Assembly (NCBI GenBank): GCA_900764725.1
Contig: CAAFPB010000237.1
Location: 1-5,484, forward strand
Length of the DNA stretch: 5,484 nt
DNA from: an uncultured Catenibacterium sp.
Lineage (GTDB): Bacteria; Bacillota_I; Bacilli_A; Erysipelotrichales; Coprobacillaceae
Direction of reading: 5' to 3'
Below, one piece after another: positions 1 through 5,484 of the stretch. The translations under genes were made by a program, and so were the position numbers. Position 1 is the first letter of the stretch. Each line of letters starts with the position of its first letter. The notes below the pieces were generated by a model. That model had not been told where the DNA came from. It was given only the letters and a program-made list of their open reading frames with translations, and made no database searches.

Positions 1-1119
1 GATTATATATTTGTGTCCGCGCAACGAAGGCGCGGGGAAATGGAGGAAAATATGAAAAGTATGATTGTTGATGGTGATGTCTTTACCTAGATTCTTGATT
101 GTACGAGATGCTTTGATTGTATCACCAGTATAGGATTGTACAATTAAAGTATCAGTCACTGTTTCATAGAACGGAGTAATATGAATATGTTCTATTTCAT
201 TGAGATCTCTTCTTATATCCATTCTAATAGATTGAGTAATAGAATCATAAGCATACTTGCTGTTATTTCCATAATAGAGGCGTATATCTAGTAGTTTCTC
301 TTGTATGGCATTAATCTCATGTGAATAGTATGTACGATATCCTAATATACCTATAGTCATAGAAATAATCAAACCAAAGAGTATATAAAGAATCTTAGAA
401 GAACGTATAAGATGTTTCTTGTAATAAGATAAATAGTTTTGTGGCTTTCTAGTAATAGAAGTTGTTTCTAGTTCTTCTATCATACTCTTTTTGATAGGTA
501 CTATTTTATGATTCTGAATCTCATAGAGATCATCTGCATAATCAATAATACGTTTATCATGAGTCGCAATAAGAACGCATACAGGATGAGTATGAATATA
601 ATCACTGAGTAGTTCTATTAATAACTTGCAGTTAATAGAATCTAGAGAAGCTGTTGGTTCATCTAAAAGAAGGAGAGAAGGATCTTTCATCAACGCAAAG
701 GCGATAGCTGCACGTTGTCTTTCTCCTCCTGATACATGATCAGGTGTCTGATTGAGTAGATGTTCTATCTTCATAGAACATAGAATATCATGCATTCTAG
801 TTTCGTTATATTCCTGACCAGAGAGTAGGAATGCGAATTCCATATTTTCTCTAATAGTCATGTTATTGAATAATGTATTTTCTTGATGTACATAACCAAT
901 CTTTTCTTTCCTTGTAGTAAGAGGGTCATCAATAGAATGACCCTCCATTAAATAATCACAGGATAAAGGGGCTACAAGTCCTAATTGATTCAATAAGGTT
1001 GTTTTACCTGTACCACTTTTTCCTTTGATCATAGTAATGCTGTTGTTAGATAAGGTGATGCTGGCATCATCAAAGATTACTCTATCAAATGTGATAGAAA
1101 GATGTTTAATATCAATCAT
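1..1119 (-). CDS. MacB-like ABC transporter, fused ATPase-permease, partial (C-terminus beyond left edge)
   Basis: The frame is open for 373 codons from ATG at 1119 to the window edge; I translated it from the sequence. Residues 1-215 are a complete ABC ATPase: Walker A GKSGTGKTT (33-41), Q-loop Q79, canonical signature VSGGE (129-133), Walker B LLLLDE (149-154), D-loop SLD (158-160) and H-loop H187. One membrane segment follows at about 243-260, then extracellular sequence to the edge. ATPase first, one TM, then a large outside domain is the MacB/type VII layout, so three more TM segments are expected to the left. Members act mechanically on substrates outside the membrane (peptide or antibiotic export, defence, lipoprotein release). 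The start overlaps the end of the 653-residue transporter gene by 8 bases, and there is no clear Shine-Dalgarno, so translation is probably coupled. The two proteins are likely heterodimer partners. The final 15-20 codons use GC-rich codons unlike the rest (see findings). The substrate is inferred from context only. Confidence 0.9.
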   Translation of the reverse strand, partial: MIDIKHLSITFDRVIFDDASITLSNNSITMIKGKSGTGKTTLLNQLGLVAPLSCDYLMEGHSIDDPLTTRKEKIGYVHQENTLFNNMTIRENMEFAFLLSGQEYNETRMHDILCSMKIEHLLNQTPDHVSGGERQRAAIAFALMKDPSLLLLDEPTASLDSINCKLLIELLSDYIHTHPVCVLIATHDKRIIDYADDLYEIQNHKIVPIKKSMIEELETTSITRKPQNYLSYYKKHLIRSSKILYILFGLIISMTIGILGYRTYYSHEINAIQEKLLDIRLYYGNNSKYAYDSITQSIRMDIRRDLNEIEHIHITPFYETVTDTLIVQSYTGDTIKASRTIKNLGKDITINNHTFHIFLHFPAPSLRGHKYII

Positions 1120-3073
1120 GATCCGTACTCGTTACCATTATTTTATTTGTAATATAGAAGACTAATGTAGTCACAACAGCACTTATTAAACCTATGATTA
1201 TCTTGATTGAATTGTTTACTAACGCAAACTCACTTGATGAGAATAGTCTTAAACAGAAGGAAAGAAGAACAGCTATAAACAGGAATGACGACATAAACTG
1301 TATATCAACCATATGGATGGATTGAATCTGTTTCTCATTTAAATCAAGTTCTCGATATCTTATATATTCTCTTGATTTATTATAGAGGATTAAGAAAACA
1401 ACATAAGCAATAAGACCCACAATAGTATAGATGAGAATCATAGTCTTAGTATTCTTAGAATCCTTTTGACGCATCTTTGTGGTTTGTTTGTAATCATCGC
1501 TCTCTATATAAGTAACGATGTTTGGAGATATCTTATTGAGCCCATTTCTTACCTGATCTACATAACTTGCATTTTCACACTCAACTGCATAAGTTGCAGG
1601 AACATAATCAACAATATGTTCGTTTAGATCTTCATATAAACTAATTGAAACATTAGTTGTACGATATTTATTTATAATAGAGTTCGCAAAGTCATTGTTT
1701 AAGTAGACTTTAAATTCGTTGTTACCTGTGAAGTCATCCTGATCTTCATTTGATTTGATGACACCATAGATTTTAATAGATACTCTTTTTTTCTGATAAA
1801 CAGGATGTCGTGTAATTACATCATAAGATTTTTTCTGTAATCCATTTTGATCACCATATCGTATAGTGTCATTATATTCTGTAGAACATACAGGTACACC
1901 TATATCCATTTTCATGGTTACAGGAAAATCTGAATCAGTCAATTCTAACGTTTTCATAAGACCTTCGCTTATGTAATTTTTGTTTTTATTACCAAACTGA
2001 CCCTTTATATAACTTGATACAAAAACGTTGTCATCCGTTGAATATTCTCTTCCCTTGACTGACATATATGCAATTAAATTATCATCCTCATCATTTCTTG
2101 TATCATAATTACGAGTTGGGAACTGATAATAGCTTGTTATACTTTTAACTCCTTTGATCGATTGAATAGATTGTATTTCTTGCGGAGCCATAGAAAATCC
2201 TTGGTCATATTCCATAAATCTATAACCAGAAGGTAATTCGTTTCTTGTAATGTATTCCTTGCCAGTATAGATAATTTTACTAGTCAAGTTATCTATCATA
2301 GATGCTGTGTTCTTGTTTGTCATATATAACTCTATACCAGAATATAAAGTCATATTGATAATAACTAAACACAACAAAGCATATAAGAGGATGCTGAACT
2401 TTTCTTTCTTACTTTTTACATGTGCAATTCTTTTAGGGGTAAACTCCTGTGTCATTGAGAGAGGTTCGCCATTACTTTCATTATCTTTGATACGAGTAAA
2501 TTGAAGATTCTCAATTAAATACTTGATATCCAAATATTCATCAAATTCTTCATCATGAATAGTAAGAATAATAACACGTTTATGACTATATTCTTTTAAT
2601 AACTTCATGATTGAATGTTTATCTTCATAATCTACAGAAGATAAAGGTTCATCTAATATAATACAAGGACTATTAGAATAAACACTTAAGGCTATCATTA
2701 TTCTCTTCTTTTCACCCAATGAACAAGAATCATATTTCTGTGATAAGCTGGCTTTAATGTTTAAATTCTTGAATAGTTCATCTATTGTATTTTGATCGTG
2801 CTCTCTATTGTATATAGATTCTATTAATTCAAATTGTTGCGCAATAGTAAGGTCTTTTTTTAATAATGCATCCTGGTTTCCATAGAATATAGAAGTGGCA
2901 GTATTCACCATAGAGTCTAGATGAATCTGTTTAGATATAATTTTTAAAAAAGTGGTTTTTCCACAGCCACTCTCACCTGCAATACCTATAATACCAATAG
3001 AAGGAGTAATGAAATTGGCTCCTTCGAAGAGTATTCTATTAGTTTTGTATGTGAAATTATTTAATTCAATCAT
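1112..3073 (-). CDS. MacB-like ABC transporter, fused ATPase-permease with degenerate signature motif
   Basis: This is a 653-residue protein. The ATPase domain (1-200) has Walker A GESGCGKTT (33-41), Q-loop Q67, Walker B CIILDE (137-142), D-loop SSVD (145-148) and H-loop H173. The signature reads CSLGE (117-121) in place of LSGGQ, so the first glycine is lost. TM1 is at about 227-247, a roughly 295-residue extracellular domain spans 248-543, and TM2-4 lie at about 544-564, 594-611 and 623-643. This is the MacB-type topology in one chain. With the overlapping downstream gene it most simply forms a heterodimer with one normal and one impaired ATP site. The start ATG lies inside ATGA, whose TGA ends the small peptide reading frame upstream. 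A weak GGTG eight bases before the ATG is the only ribosome-site candidate, so coupling is likely. The protein contains no tryptophan. Bacteriocin or antimicrobial peptide export or self-protection is inferred from neighbours, not shown by sequence. Confidence 0.9.
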   Translation of the reverse strand: MIELNNFTYKTNRILFEGANFITPSIGIIGIAGESGCGKTTFLKIISKQIHLDSMVNTATSIFYGNQDALLKKDLTIAQQFELIESIYNREHDQNTIDELFKNLNIKASLSQKYDSCSLGEKKRIMIALSVYSNSPCIILDEPLSSVDYEDKHSIMKLLKEYSHKRVIILTIHDEEFDEYLDIKYLIENLQFTRIKDNESNGEPLSMTQEFTPKRIAHVKSKKEKFSILLYALLCLVIINMTLYSGIELYMTNKNTASMIDNLTSKIIYTGKEYITRNELPSGYRFMEYDQGFSMAPQEIQSIQSIKGVKSITSYYQFPTRNYDTRNDEDDNLIAYMSVKGREYSTDDNVFVSSYIKGQFGNKNKNYISEGLMKTLELTDSDFPVTMKMDIGVPVCSTEYNDTIRYGDQNGLQKKSYDVITRHPVYQKKRVSIKIYGVIKSNEDQDDFTGNNEFKVYLNNDFANSIINKYRTTNVSISLYEDLNEHIVDYVPATYAVECENASYVDQVRNGLNKISPNIVTYIESDDYKQTTKMRQKDSKNTKTMILIYTIVGLIAYVVFLILYNKSREYIRYRELDLNEKQIQSIHMVDIQFMSSFLFIAVLLSFCLRLFSSSEFALVNNSIKIIIGLISAVVTTLVFYITNKIMVTSTDHD

Positions 3074-3277
3074 TTAGTTTTCACCGTCCAATTGTCTGAT
3101 TTTTTAAAGTCGCCTACAGTTACATATGCACTAGAATAATAAGTATCGACTTTTGTAACATAAGTGTTAAATTTTTTCTAAGGGATATTTATATTTCCAT
3201 GCCACATCTCCACCAGATACTTTCTTTGATATATATGATATAAACTTATAATAGCACATAAATGTCAGCGCTAACAT
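3070..3277 (-). pseudogene. Small peptide gene with a frameshift in an A6 run; possible bacteriocin-like (lactococcin-972-type) relic
   Basis: Two overlapping frames join into one small gene. Frame 1 starts at ATG 3277 and runs 36 codons to TAA 3169-3167; it includes the stretch KVSGGDVAWKYKYP. Frame 2 is open from 3177 to TGA 3072-3070 and contains AYVTVGDFKKSDNWTVKTK at its end. Both are open across the A6 run 3177-3172. Removing one A there would give a single 68-residue protein. The frame 2 stop overlaps the transporter start as ATGA, the spacing expected for a real, translationally coupled gene. A GG-x-W-type motif, then short hydrophilic beta-rich sequence with V-x-V-G and basic residues, weakly recalls lactococcin-972-family bacteriocins, whose genes often precede ABC exporters. 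Against this, there is no convincing signal peptide or Shine-Dalgarno, and the SNYYH motif is not evident. It may instead be an unrelated small protein or decayed sequence. Confidence 0.4.
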
Positions 3278-3304
3278 AATTATAATATATATATAATGTA
3301 AACA

Positions 3305-3341
3305 TAAAGGGACAGTGATATAAAAATTCACTGTCCCTTTA
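3305..3341 (-). terminator. 14-bp perfect hairpin after the small membrane-protein operon
   Basis: Arms 3305-3318 and 3328-3341 pair perfectly over 14 bp around a 9-base AT loop. Read on the minus strand it starts 10 bases after the TAA of the second small membrane protein and ends CCCTTTA-TGTTTAC, so the U-tract is weak and partly within the stem. It most likely ends or attenuates the upstream operon, partly insulating it from the peptide and ABC genes. The plus strand has no gene ending here, and no T-run follows there. Confidence 0.7.
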
Positions 3342-3351
3342 AAATGATCAG

Positions 3352-3600
3352 TTATATGTACCTTATGAATACAAAAAGTAATTCAATAATAGCAACTATG
3401 ATATATGTGATGGTCCAACGTTTCTTCGTTTTTTGGGATGACTGTGGTCTCATTTGGTTAGGTATTATAAACAAAAGAGTACAAACAACAATATATCACG
3501 CACCAGTAATACCATTTAGATATTTTGAACAATACAACAATAATAATATAAAACAGTTTGTAATTGCGTAAGGCAGATTCTGTATGAATTTATTTTTCAC
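3352..3600 (-). pseudogene. Small three-TM membrane protein interrupted by in-frame TGA; paralogue of the upstream gene
   Basis: A GTG start at 3600 is preceded by a near-perfect ribosome site, AAGGAGGT (3615-3608), 7 bases upstream. The frame reads 34 residues to TGA 3498-3496 and then continues open in the same frame to TAA 3354-3352, giving 82 codons. It lines up without gaps, offset by three residues, with the 84-residue neighbour: YCSKYL (23-28) against YCSRFL, and QKTKKRW (56-62) followed by an II-V-A-rich helix against KKTKIGW. Predicted membrane segments are about 12-28, 36-47 and 63-80. The TGA falls at the start of TM2. Because length, frame and paralogy are all preserved past the stop, this looks like a recent nonsense mutation. 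A 34-residue one-helix peptide may still be made. The function is not recognised; immunity protein for the adjacent peptide/ABC locus is a guess. The gene starts 28 bases after the neighbour's stop, in the same operon. Confidence 0.75.
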
Positions 3601-3607
3601 GATATCC

Positions 3608-3615
3608 ACCTCCTT
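3608..3615 (-). promoter_or_regulatory. Ribosome binding site AAGGAGGT fixing a GTG start
   Basis: The minus strand reads AAGGAGGT with 7 bases to GTG 3600-3598. This is the strongest Shine-Dalgarno in the window. It is the main reason for calling a gene here despite the in-frame TGA. Confidence 0.85.
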
Positions 3616-3628
3616 CTATAATCGTTAA

Positions 3629-3883
3629 TTATAGAACATAACAACCAATAAACACTGCAAAAATCACGGCTATGATAGTAAAAACAAACCATCCAATCTT
3701 AGTTTTTTTAGATTCAGTTTTATCTAAATAAAAAGGTAAACCGTTCATCATTATAAGAAAAATAAGAAAGTATGGTGCTATACGACTTGGTAAAAATCTA
3801 GAACAATATGACAATATACATATCAACACTGTGATTAAATATAAAGGTTTTTTAGGCAAAAGTATAGATTTGATTTTATTCAT
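3629..3883 (-). CDS. Small hydrophobic membrane protein (84 aa), unknown function
   Basis: Starting from ATG 3883 the protein has 84 residues with three predicted membrane segments (about 14-31, 36-53, 64-83) separated by short loops. A basic N-terminus and a charged loop around 54-63 (D, K, E, K, K, K) are visible. I chose ATG 3883 over the GTG at 3913 because GAGAGG sits 5 bases before it, while the GTG has no ribosome site and lies at the expected transcription start within a palindrome. It is first gene of a two-gene operon; the second is a paralogue of nearly equal length broken by a stop. I do not recognise the family. Small multi-pass proteins next to peptide/ABC loci are often immunity or accessory proteins, so that role is possible but is inferred from context only. 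Confidence 0.75.
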   Translation of the reverse strand: MNKIKSILLPKKPLYLITVLICILSYCSRFLPSRIAPYFLIFLIMMNGLPFYLDKTESKKTKIGWFVFTIIAVIFAVFIGCYVL

Positions 3884-3902
3884 AACAACCTCTCTTTCAT
3901 AA

Positions 3903-3916
3903 TTAGTGACCACTAA
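3903..3916. promoter_or_regulatory. 14-base palindrome at the transcription start, candidate operator
   Basis: TTAGTG-AC-CACTAA has perfect 6-base arms with a 2-base centre. It lies between the -10 box and the ribosome site of the small membrane-protein operon, covering the expected +1. A dimeric repressor (GntR/YtrA or MarR type are typical for this size) bound here would block transcription. No regulator gene is in the window. Confidence 0.5.
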
Positions 3917-3920
3917 CTGA

Positions 3921-3948
3921 ATTATATATTCTATTTGAAATATGTCAA
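3921..3948 (-). promoter_or_regulatory. Consensus sigma-A promoter for the small membrane-protein operon
   Basis: On the minus strand TTGACA (3948-3943) and TATAAT (3926-3921) are separated by 16 bases. Both hexamers match the housekeeping consensus exactly. Expected +1 is near 3914, leaving a short leader before the GAGAGG ribosome site at about 3894-3889. Strong basal activity held by the adjacent palindrome is the simplest reading. Confidence 0.8.
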
Positions 3949-4110
3949 TACATTACTTATATCATGATTGATAATTCTAAAATGAAAAGTTAAATTTCAC
4001 TGTAAACAGGTCAAAGTTGTGTTTAGTCTTTCATGATTTTCTAGTTGATTGTCTGCAAGTATATAGTTATTGTGATGTCTGTTTCTTTATTCTATGAAAG
4101 GTTAATTATT
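3949..4110. other. Intergenic stretch with no recognised gene
   Basis: This is AT-rich sequence between the divergent promoter and the plus-strand lipoprotein region. I read all frames and found only very short open stretches without ribosome sites, no convincing hairpin with a T-run, and no direct repeats. Confidence 0.6.
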
Positions 4111-4155
4111 ATGGCAAAATTAAATAAGAGTCTGTATCTAACAGGCGTTTTGTGA
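4111..4155 (+). other. Doubtful micro-ORF (14 aa) upstream of the lipoprotein gene
   Basis: ATG 4111 follows GAAAGG with 9 bases between and encodes MAKLNKSLYLTGVL, then TGA; four more codons follow in frame before TAA. The basic start and hydrophobic end look like the beginning of a membrane protein or leader peptide. It could be a remnant of a deleted gene or chance. It ends before the lipoprotein's -10 candidate. Confidence 0.2.
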
Positions 4156-4185
4156 TTGTATGTGTCATAAACCAACATATATAAT
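4156..4185 (+). promoter_or_regulatory. Candidate promoter of the lipoprotein gene
   Basis: A perfect -10 TATAAT at 4180-4185 is paired with a poor -35 (TTGTAT, 4156-4161) at 18 bases. The leader to the ATG would be about 40 bases. The region is AT-rich, so a chance match is possible. Confidence 0.4.
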
Positions 4186-4230
4186 ATATATGAAGAGGTA
4201 TTCCAATTGAATAAAGAAAGGAGAATAGTT

Positions 4231-5181
4231 ATGAAAAAGTTAATTCAATTGTTGGTGGTACTCTGTATTTTTGTAATAACGGGCTGTAAAACAAATAAAG
4301 AACGTTATCTATCTATTACAACGAGTGGATATGATAAGAAAGGGAATGAAGTAATGAATATCTATGAATATTCATTATCTACTAAAAAAGTGACTAAAAA
4401 GTATACTTCTTCTAATCCACTTGGTGTCTATTCTAAGTCTAATGATGCTATATATTATGCTGAAGAAGCTAATGGTAGTGATCATCTGTATGCTTATGAT
4501 CTTGATACAAAGAAATCTAAAAAGTTATCTGGTGGATTAACCGCAATCAACAGAATTATTCCTGTAGAGAATAATATCTATGTACTAGGTGTAGAAAAAG
4601 GTGAAAGATCACTCAAGCCTTATCGCTATAATATAGAAACTAAGAAGTTCAGCAAAATAAAGGCAGAAGAGGATTTGGATTTTGATCATATGGTCTATGA
4701 TGTTTTCAATCATAATTTATATCTATGTGCAAGTAATCAAAAAGAAGAAGATCAGGCATTAGAAGAAGCAAATGCGGGTAAGGGAAGTAAGTATATTGCA
4801 CCTAATACGCATATTTACCGTTTAAAGAATAATCAACTCAAACGTATCTATTCTACAAATCGCAAGTTAGTCTATAGAATGCTTCCGATGGAAAGTGGAG
4901 ATCTTACTTTCACTGAAAGTGACACCATTCCAGCTTGGAATCCTCAATATCATACATATACATTAGATACAAAAACAAATAAGAAGAAAGCAGGAATTAA
5001 TATTGATGAAATTATGGATGTAACACAATATGTCTGCTTTAGTTCTTCTCATCAGATTATTCTTCTTGGTACCAAAGATGAACATCAAGGATTATATACA
5101 TATGATATTGATTCAGGTAAAACTGAATTATTGTATAAATCTAAAAATGAATTAATTAATAGTTTTGAATTATTAGAATAA
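4231..5181 (+). CDS. Surface lipoprotein with beta-propeller-like repeats
   Basis: ATG 4231 is chosen because AAAGGAG (4217-4223) lies 7 bases upstream and the protein then begins with a signal peptide; a TTG at 4207 in the same frame lies before that ribosome site. The 316-residue protein has MKK, a hydrophobic core and a lipobox ITGC, so Cys19 should be lipidated after signal peptidase II cleavage and anchor it outside the membrane. Repeats of the form Y-x-Y-D/N/S-x-x-T-K-K recur at about 45-58, 87-99, 131-143, 195-207, 242-254 and 289-302. Spacing is 42-47 residues, with one 64-residue gap holding an acidic insertion (about 170-188). That pattern fits a six-or-more-bladed propeller of TolB/WD40-like type, probably for binding a protein or sugar; no catalytic motif is visible. 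It is transcribed divergently from the minus-strand locus, so a shared role is not shown. Confidence 0.88.
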   Translation: MKKLIQLLVVLCIFVITGCKTNKERYLSITTSGYDKKGNEVMNIYEYSLSTKKVTKKYTSSNPLGVYSKSNDAIYYAEEANGSDHLYAYDLDTKKSKKLSGGLTAINRIIPVENNIYVLGVEKGERSLKPYRYNIETKKFSKIKAEEDLDFDHMVYDVFNHNLYLCASNQKEEDQALEEANAGKGSKYIAPNTHIYRLKNNQLKRIYSTNRKLVYRMLPMESGDLTFTESDTIPAWNPQYHTYTLDTKTNKKKAGINIDEIMDVTQYVCFSSSHQIILLGTKDEHQGLYTYDIDSGKTELLYKSKNELINSFELLE

Positions 5182-5185
5182 ATGA

Positions 5186-5212
5186 AAATACCCACAGCAA
5201 CTGTGGGTATTT
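5186..5212 (+). terminator. Hairpin after the lipoprotein gene, probably bidirectional
   Basis: Arms 5186-5197 and 5201-5212 form a 12-bp perfect stem with a CAA loop, starting 5 bases after the stop codon. The core CCCACAG/CTGTGGG is strong. T-residues lie within the stem on the plus strand; on the minus strand TTTT flanks it, so it can also act as a second stop for the converging tRNA operon. Confidence 0.8.
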
Positions 5213-5219
5213 AGGTAAT

Positions 5220-5244
5220 AAAAAAATAGACCTAAGTCTATCTT
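5220..5244 (-). terminator. Rho-independent terminator of the tRNA operon
   Basis: On the minus strand a stem ATAGAC-TTAG-GTCTAT (5241-5226), extendable by three pairs including one G-T, is followed directly by a run of T (5225-5220). It begins 10 to 13 bases after the 3' end of tRNA-Gly. Confidence 0.7.
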
Positions 5245-5253
5245 GTAATCGTA

Positions 5254-5327
5254 TGGAGCGGGTGATGGGAATCGAACCCACGTAGTCAGCTTGGAAGGCT
5301 GAAGTTCTACCATTGAACTACACCCGC
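5254..5327 (-). tRNA. tRNA-Gly (anticodon TCC)
   Basis: The 7-bp acceptor stem GCGGGTG/CACCCGC pairs fully; discriminator T, encoded CCA. The T-arm holds TTCGATT. The anticodon loop CTTCCAA gives TCC (5295-5293), reading GGA/GGG. It is last gene of the minus-strand tRNA cluster, 35 bases after tRNA-Glu. Confidence 0.97.
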
Positions 5328-5335
5328 AAATGAAA

Positions 5336-5351
5336 ACGATCTTTCGATCGT
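5336..5351 (-). other. Hairpin in the spacer between tRNA-Glu and tRNA-Gly
   Basis: Arms ACGATC (5336-5341) and GATCGT (5346-5351) pair over 6 bp with a 4-base loop. No T-run follows, so it is more likely an RNA processing element of the tRNA precursor than a terminator. Confidence 0.4.
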
Positions 5352-5362
5352 ATGTTGAGAAA

Positions 5363-5438
5363 TGGTGACCGGTACGGGATTCGAACCCGTGAATGCATGC
5401 GTGAAAGGCATGTGAGTTAACCGTTTCTCCAACCGGCC
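5363..5438 (-). tRNA. tRNA-Glu (anticodon TTC)
   Basis: Acceptor GGCCGGT/ACCGGTC has one G-T pair; discriminator A, encoded CCA. The T-arm is ACGGG-TTCGAAT-CCCGT. The anticodon stem is CATGC/GCATG with loop CTTTCAC, so the anticodon is TTC (5405-5403). It lies 2 bases after the tRNA-Asn 3' end. Confidence 0.97.
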
Positions 5439-5440
5439 AC

Positions 5441-5484
5441 TGGCGCTTGAAGAGGGATTTGAACCCCCGACCGATCGGTTAACA
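5441..5484 (-). tRNA. tRNA-Asn (anticodon GTT), partial
   Basis: The 3' part only is present, cut by the right edge in the anticodon loop: TGTTAA loop, stem CCGAT, variable CGGTC, T-arm with TTCAAAT, acceptor strand TTCAAGC, discriminator G and CCA. The GTT anticodon (5483-5481) with discriminator G and the AACCGATCGGTC stretch match low-GC Gram-positive tRNA-Asn. It is first of the visible three-gene operon. Confidence 0.92.

Noticed and set aside
2307..2504. 65-codon plus-strand open frame
   Set aside because: It lies wholly antisense to the linker and first membrane segment of the 653-residue transporter, with no ribosome site; it is a shadow of real coding sequence.
3496..3498. TGA read as tryptophan (alternative genetic code)
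   Set aside because: TGG is used for tryptophan later in the same gene and in neighbouring genes, and no intact gene in the window contains an internal TGA. A nonsense mutation is simpler.
3344..3571. 75-codon plus-strand open frame
   Set aside because: It is antisense to the broken small membrane protein, which has a strong ribosome site and a paralogue next door; the plus frame has neither.
3911..3913. GTG 3913 as start of the small membrane protein (94 aa)
   Set aside because: It coincides with the expected transcription start and palindrome and has no ribosome site; ATG 3883 has one.
4007..4090. Short minus-strand open stretch resembling the end of a protein (LADNQLENHERL)
   Set aside because: It is only about 25 codons between stops with no start or ribosome site; not distinguishable from chance.
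4207..4209. TTG 4207 as start of the lipoprotein
   Set aside because: It lies before the AAAGGAG ribosome site that serves ATG 4231, and would put charged residues ahead of the signal peptide.

Overview
The window is AT-rich DNA with strong AGGAGG-type ribosome binding sites, an SPII lipoprotein signal and CCA-encoding tRNA genes. This points to a low-GC Gram-positive bacterium (Bacillota, possibly an Erysipelotrichia-like gut lineage; the finer placement is only inference). Almost everything left of about 3900 is on the minus strand. A lipoprotein gene follows on the plus strand, and a minus-strand tRNA cluster closes the right end.

Reading the minus strand in its own direction: a near-consensus promoter (3948 to 3921) with a 14-base palindrome at the expected transcription start drives two small paralogous membrane-protein genes (3883-3629 and 3600-3352). 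The second carries an in-frame TGA at codon 35. A 14-bp hairpin (3305-3341) follows. Next comes a small, apparently frameshifted gene for a 68-residue peptide (3277-3070), whose stop overlaps the start of a 653-residue ABC transporter (3073-1112) as ATGA. That gene overlaps by 8 bases a second ABC transporter of the same architecture (from 1119), which is still open at the left edge. Both transporters have an N-terminal ATPase, one membrane segment and then a large extracellular domain, as in MacB/type VII transporters. They probably form a heterodimer in which one partner has a degraded signature motif.

The arrangement (small secreted-peptide-like gene, small membrane proteins, tandem MacB-like ABC genes) resembles bacteriocin export and self-immunity loci. 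The peptide has a weak resemblance to the C-terminal half of lactococcin-972-type proteins. Both small genes with lesions suggest a decaying or phase-variable locus.

On the plus strand, 4231-5181 encodes a lipoprotein with about six beta-propeller-like repeats. It ends at a hairpin that can serve both directions. The minus-strand tRNA operon (Asn-Glu-Gly as transcribed) converges on it and has its own U-tract terminator. The interval 3949-4230 holds only a weak promoter candidate and one doubtful micro-ORF.
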